Assembly (NCBI RefSeq): GCF_000429645.1
Contig: NZ_AUCG01000020.1
Location: forward strand, 186,001 to 250,000
Direction of reading: 5' to 3'
DNA: 64,000 nt
Origin: Niveispirillum irakense DSM 11586
Lineage (GTDB): Bacteria; Pseudomonadota; Alphaproteobacteria; Azospirillales; Azospirillaceae
Part shown: positions 60,886 to 64,000 of the stretch, piece after piece
Numbering within the stretch: the stretch's first letter is position 1
Layout of the letters: each line of letters starts with the position of its first letter
Position numbers and translations under genes: made by a program
The notes under the pieces: generated by a model
Told to the model about the DNA's origin: nothing
What the model saw: only the letters and a program-made list of their open reading frames with translations
The model's database searches: none

Positions 60886-61428
60886 TCAGAAACCGCCACG
60901 CACGTCGAAGATGAAAGGCTGTCCGGGCTCAACGGCCAGATCGCGGCACCGCGCCACCAGACCGGTGCCGCCAAGCTGGGCCAGCCAGCTTGAATAGACC
61001 CCTTCCAGCACCAGCCCCAGCCAGCCCGGCGTTGTCGCCGGTGCGTCGGGCAGCATGGCGACCGGATAGGCGCCATGGGTGATGCGCAGGGCCTTGCCTT
61101 CATCGGCGAATTCCACCCAGCCCCAGTCCAGCCGCTCCCACATGGCGGCGACGGCCAGATGCAGGTCGGTCAGGCTGTTGCAGACCGGCAGCGGCATGGC
61201 CTCGGCCATCCGCGTGCCAATCTGGCGGTAGAAATTCTCCGCCGTGCGCTGGTCGACCCGTGCTTCCAGCTCCCCCGTCAGCAGGGCCAGGAAGGTGCGC
61301 CATTGCAGGGCGCAGGATTGGCGCTGTGCATAGTCGCGGTCCAGTGCATGGCTTCGCCCGTCGCCATGGCGCCCCTCTGCGCGCGATACCGGGGCATGCC
61401 GATCCGTCATGGTGAACATGGGGCTCAA
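60886..61428 (-). CDS. bcsD: Cellulose synthase subunit BcsD
   Basis: 180 aa. The BcsD domain is complete: ALQWRTFLALLTGELEARVDQRTAENFYRQIGTRMA, then LPVCNSLTDLHLAVAAMWERLDWGWVEF (residues roughly 40-110), and GWLGLVLEGVYSSWLAQLGG. About 25 extra N-terminal residues (His/Arg-rich) precede it. BcsD assembles in the periplasm as a ring that bundles glucan chains as they leave the synthase. Its ATG overlaps the bcsC stop by 4 bp, so the two are coupled. This implies a type I-like bcs operon whose bcsA/bcsB genes lie beyond the right edge. Confidence 0.88.
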   Translation of the reverse strand: MSPMFTMTDRHAPVSRAEGRHGDGRSHALDRDYAQRQSCALQWRTFLALLTGELEARVDQRTAENFYRQIGTRMAEAMPLPVCNSLTDLHLAVAAMWERLDWGWVEFADEGKALRITHGAYPVAMLPDAPATTPGWLGLVLEGVYSSWLAQLGGTGLVARCRDLAVEPGQPFIFDVRGGF

Positions 61429-64000
61429 TCTCCAAAGGTGGATTTCAGTCGGATCATGGCGCTGCCTTCCGTCCAGTCGGCTGCCCGGCGGACCTTTACC
61501 CCACCGCCCAGGGTGATGCCCGGCGACAATCGGTAATCAATGGACGCGTCCAGATTATACCCGATGCCGGTATCGGTCTGAGCATCGTAATAGGTACGGA
61601 AGCGCGGGTCGTTCCAGCGGTCCGGTATCAGCGCCTCCAGCGCCGCCTGTCCCTCCCGGGAGCCGGCAAAGACGGGGGAGGCATCCTCCTTGAAGTGACG
61701 CACACCCACCCCGGCACCCAGCTTATAGGAAAGGTCACCGTCCTGGCCGCGATATTCCACCGGTATGGTCAGAGAGTAGAATTGTTGCGGACTGAAATAG
61801 CCGCCATGACCGAAGGTGAAGTAGCGCAGGTTACGCTTGTAATCGAGCGTCGTGACATTGACGCCAACTGTCATTTCTGTTTCCGCCTTCTTGATCAGGC
61901 GCAGGAAGCCACCGAGGCTGGCCTCCTTCTTGTTATTGCCGGCGACATTGGTGCCGGACAGGTCAGCATAGCTGAAATCGGCATAAAGACCGATGGTGCC
62001 AGTATCGTAAACACCGCCGAAGCTGCCGCCGGTGCTGTCCACACCGCCCCATTTACGGCCCGTCACCGGGTCGATCGTGCCGGCATAGCTCAAGATACTG
62101 TCCGTCACCGGGCGTTGTTCAGCACTGACACGAAGCTGGAAGCTGTCCGTCAGTTGCGGTTCCCACTGGATACCGCCCTGGGGACGCGAGAGCAGGAAGC
62201 CGATCGGCGTGGAGCCGATATCGATGCTGAAATTGTTGCGGCTATAGGCCAGATTCAGGGCCACGCCATCATCCGTCTGCTTCGGCGGCCGAATGGCAGA
62301 GCCTTCCCCCTGGAACATGCTGCTGCCGAAGCGGCGATAGGCGTCGGCATCCTGGTCGAAAGACCCCGCTTCCACATGCACCAGGGTGCCGGTAGCGGTC
62401 AGCCGGTCATCGCCGAACAAAGGCAGGGAGAAACCACCCCGCATCGTCCCTTCGCTCAGGCGGCTCATGCCCCGCTCGCCGGAGCGGTAACGGGCATCCA
62501 CCTCGGCGACAAGCTGTGGCGCCAGCGCGGTGCGGATGCTCTGCTGTTCCTGCTCAATCGCCGCCAGCAATTTATCATCCGGCGCATCGGCGTCGCCCAC
62601 ATCGGTGCTGCGGTTGCGGAACGGGTTACCGGAAGCGCGCATGGCGCGGTCAGGCGCAGATGTGCCCAGTTCCGCCAGCCGTTGCTCCCGCGCCCGTTCC
62701 AGCGTGGTCAAGGCCGCGCGGGGTGATCCTTCCGCCCGTGTCAGACGGGCCTGTTGCAGGGTCAGGCGGGGATCGGCGGGGTTTTCCCGCCGCACGGCGC
62801 TCAACAACGTGTCGGCCCGGTTGGTTTTGCCGGCAGCAATGGCGGCGTCGATGGCGCCCCGGGCGGCGTCGATATTCTCCGGATCGCGGCGCAGTGCCCC
62901 TTCAAACAGGCTCAAAGCCTCGCCCGGACGGCCCGCGCTCATGTAAATGCGGGCCAGGGCCTGGGAGACGTTGGCGTCGTCGGGCTTCTCACGGAACAAC
63001 GGCGCGATGGCGTCATAGGCATCGGCATAGTTTTCCTGCTCCCGCGCGGTATCGGCATCATAGACGGCCAGGGCTGTCCGCAGTCCGTTCAGCGCCTGCC
63101 GTTCGGCTGGCGTCAGGTCACTGCGCGTGTCCAACTGGCGCATGATGCCGATGGCTTCGGTCCGGCGTTCGGCCCGCAGCAGCAGCAGTGCATATTGCAT
63201 CTGGGTGCCGGGACGGGTTTGCGCGCGCTGTAACTCTGGGCGCAGCAGGGCCAGCGCTTCCGGCAGCGCGCCGGTATCGGCCACGGCGGATGCCAGGGTG
63301 GCGCGTGTTTCCGGCGTGGTGGCGTGGCCGCGCAGCGCCAGCATCTTCTCCCGCTGCTCTGCCAGTGTCAGGCCCATCTGTCTGATGGCGTCAATCTGAT
63401 CCCGCAGCCGGGCCTTCTGCAACAATTCCCGCTGTTCTGCCGTCTGCTCGGCGGTGGGGATGCGCTCCAGCAGGTCTGCTGTTTCCTGCCACCGGTCCCG
63501 CTCGGAATTGAACAGGGCGGCGGCGTGCAACCCTTCCGGCGTGCCGGATTGAAGGGTGGGGGCCATGATATCGGCGGCCATCCCATCTTCCTGATGCTGC
63601 AACAGCAGACGGGCATAATCCAGGCGCAGCCATGGATCATCCGGTGTCAGGGCCAGCGCTTCGGCAAAGCGGCTGCGCGCGCCCATGGCGTCGCCGCTTT
63701 TCATCAATCCGGCGGCCTGGGCGCGCAGCATGGACGCCTTCATGCGCGGATACTCCGACACGCGACCGCGCAAGGCCGGGTCCAGCCCGGCGATCATCTG
63801 TTCGGCATCATATTCCCGGCCCTGCTGGATGAGGGCGCTGGTCAGGCCGGTCAGCGCATCGCCATTGCGGGGGTCAGAGGCCAGAACCAGACGGTAACTG
63901 GCCTCCGCACCGGCAAAATCATTGCTGCGATTCTGGATATCGGCCAGCAGCAGGCGCGCGGCATTGGCTTCGGCCCCCGGCATGGATGCAGCCTTGCGGG
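61425..64000 (-). CDS. bcsC: Cellulose synthase outer-membrane subunit BcsC, C-terminal part
   Basis: At least 858 codons; the frame is open past the right edge, so the N-terminus and signal peptide are missing. The visible first ~500 residues are TPR helices (ADIQNRSNDFAGAEASYRLVL, RSRFAEALALTPDDPWLRLDYARLLL, AIYMSAGRPGEALSLFEGAL-type ARIYMSAGRPGEALS). From about residue 510 comes the BCSC C-terminal barrel: RYRSGERGMSRLSEGTMRGG, PIGFLLSRPQGGIQWEPQL, YFTFGHGGYFSPQQFYSLTI, ending MIRLKSTFGD. It forms the outer-membrane exit for cellulose. It is in the same operon as bcsD. Confidence 0.95.
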   Translation of the reverse strand, partial: RKAASMPGAEANAARLLLADIQNRSNDFAGAEASYRLVLASDPRNGDALTGLTSALIQQGREYDAEQMIAGLDPALRGRVSEYPRMKASMLRAQAAGLMKSGDAMGARSRFAEALALTPDDPWLRLDYARLLLQHQEDGMAADIMAPTLQSGTPEGLHAAALFNSERDRWQETADLLERIPTAEQTAEQRELLQKARLRDQIDAIRQMGLTLAEQREKMLALRGHATTPETRATLASAVADTGALPEALALLRPELQRAQTRPGTQMQYALLLLRAERRTEAIGIMRQLDTRSDLTPAERQALNGLRTALAVYDADTAREQENYADAYDAIAPLFREKPDDANVSQALARIYMSAGRPGEALSLFEGALRRDPENIDAARGAIDAAIAAGKTNRADTLLSAVRRENPADPRLTLQQARLTRAEGSPRAALTTLERAREQRLAELGTSAPDRAMRASGNPFRNRSTDVGDADAPDDKLLAAIEQEQQSIRTALAPQLVAEVDARYRSGERGMSRLSEGTMRGGFSLPLFGDDRLTATGTLVHVEAGSFDQDADAYRRFGSSMFQGEGSAIRPPKQTDDGVALNLAYSRNNFSIDIGSTPIGFLLSRPQGGIQWEPQLTDSFQLRVSAEQRPVTDSILSYAGTIDPVTGRKWGGVDSTGGSFGGVYDTGTIGLYADFSYADLSGTNVAGNNKKEASLGGFLRLIKKAETEMTVGVNVTTLDYKRNLRYFTFGHGGYFSPQQFYSLTIPVEYRGQDGDLSYKLGAGVGVRHFKEDASPVFAGSREGQAALEALIPDRWNDPRFRTYYDAQTDTGIGYNLDASIDYRLSPGITLGGGVKVRRAADWTEGSAMIRLKSTFGD

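Noticed and set aside
1-64000. tRNA, rRNA, riboswitch and CRISPR signals
   Set aside because: No cloverleaf, rRNA-like conserved stretch or regularly spaced repeat array was recognised by eye; a covariance search would be needed to exclude small RNAs.

Overview
The window looks like a chromosomal segment of a high-GC, Gram-negative alphaproteobacterium. The best guess is the Rhodospirillales/Azospirillaceae (Niveispirillum- or Nitrospirillum-like). This is inferred from protein style: an Oar-type and a siderophore-type TonB-dependent receptor, hybrid kinases, a CopA/CopB copper system, an E. coli-numbered bacterioferritin, and a cellulose operon with a bcsD gene. No rRNA, tRNA, CRISPR array, prophage or insertion sequence was recognised. 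Almost all of it reads as ordinary, densely packed core and niche-adaptation genes.

Layout. 0-1.6 kb: the 5' part of a polysaccharide export (OPX/Wza-like) gene leaving the left edge, divergent from a YjbF-type lipoprotein. 1.7-7.3 kb: a small ORF, two single-domain response regulators, an Rrf2 regulator, a large hybrid kinase with REC and Hpt domains, and greB. 7.4-13.4 kb: a glycosyltransferase, a methyltransferase with a regulatory domain plus an unknown partner, a structured repeat element, UDP-glucose dehydrogenase and UDP-glucuronate 4-epimerase (sugar-nucleotide supply for surface glycans). 13.5-16.3 kb: bacterioferritin with Fur-like operator sequences, a MaoC protein, and a DedA protein between two tiny paralogous genes. 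16.4-22.4 kb: nucleotide salvage (nucleoside deoxyribosyltransferase and periplasmic CpdB) and an Oar-type receptor. 22.5-28 kb: a solute-symporter/histidine kinase fusion, a lipoprotein, and a siderophore-interacting protein with a PadR repressor (YqjH/YqjI-like) preceded by a perfect palindrome. 28.3-32.9 kb: dctA-dctB-dctD, C4-dicarboxylate uptake, with a clear sigma-54 promoter and upstream palindromes. 32.9-37 kb: a Rieske ferredoxin and a copper-resistance operon. 37-40 kb: a chemoreceptor and an XRE regulator with its own inverted-repeat operator. 40-43.5 kb: a glutaryl-CoA module (family III CoA-transferase, gcdH, divergent LysR regulator, perfect dyad between). 43.6-48.5 kb: an HlyD/RbbA-type ABC exporter operon. 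48.5-49.8 kb: VOC protein, HTH regulator and an unknown partner with toxin-antitoxin-like architecture. 50-56.4 kb: alcohol dehydrogenase, a possible Fur-linked 34-aa membrane peptide, an SOS1-like Na+/H+ antiporter, aldehyde dehydrogenase, a long dispersed-type palindrome and a DUF779 protein. 56.5-60.1 kb: a Fur-box-controlled PepSY / small membrane protein / TonB receptor operon. 60.2-64 kb: a PRC-barrel membrane protein, then bcsD and the 3' part of bcsC.

Themes. Surface polysaccharide (OPX, YjbF, glycosyltransferase, Ugd, epimerase, cellulose) sits at both ends of the window. Iron handling recurs in bfr, SIP/PadR, PepSY/receptor and several Fur-like boxes. Carbon use is represented by Dct, the glutarate module and the alcohol/aldehyde dehydrogenases. 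I did not find a single obviously new multi-gene system. The least explained items are the small paralogous family flanking dedA, the methyltransferase/unknown pair, the HTH/unknown pair at 48.9-49.8 kb, and the possible 34-aa peptide. All functional calls come from reading sequence motifs by eye; no searches were run.
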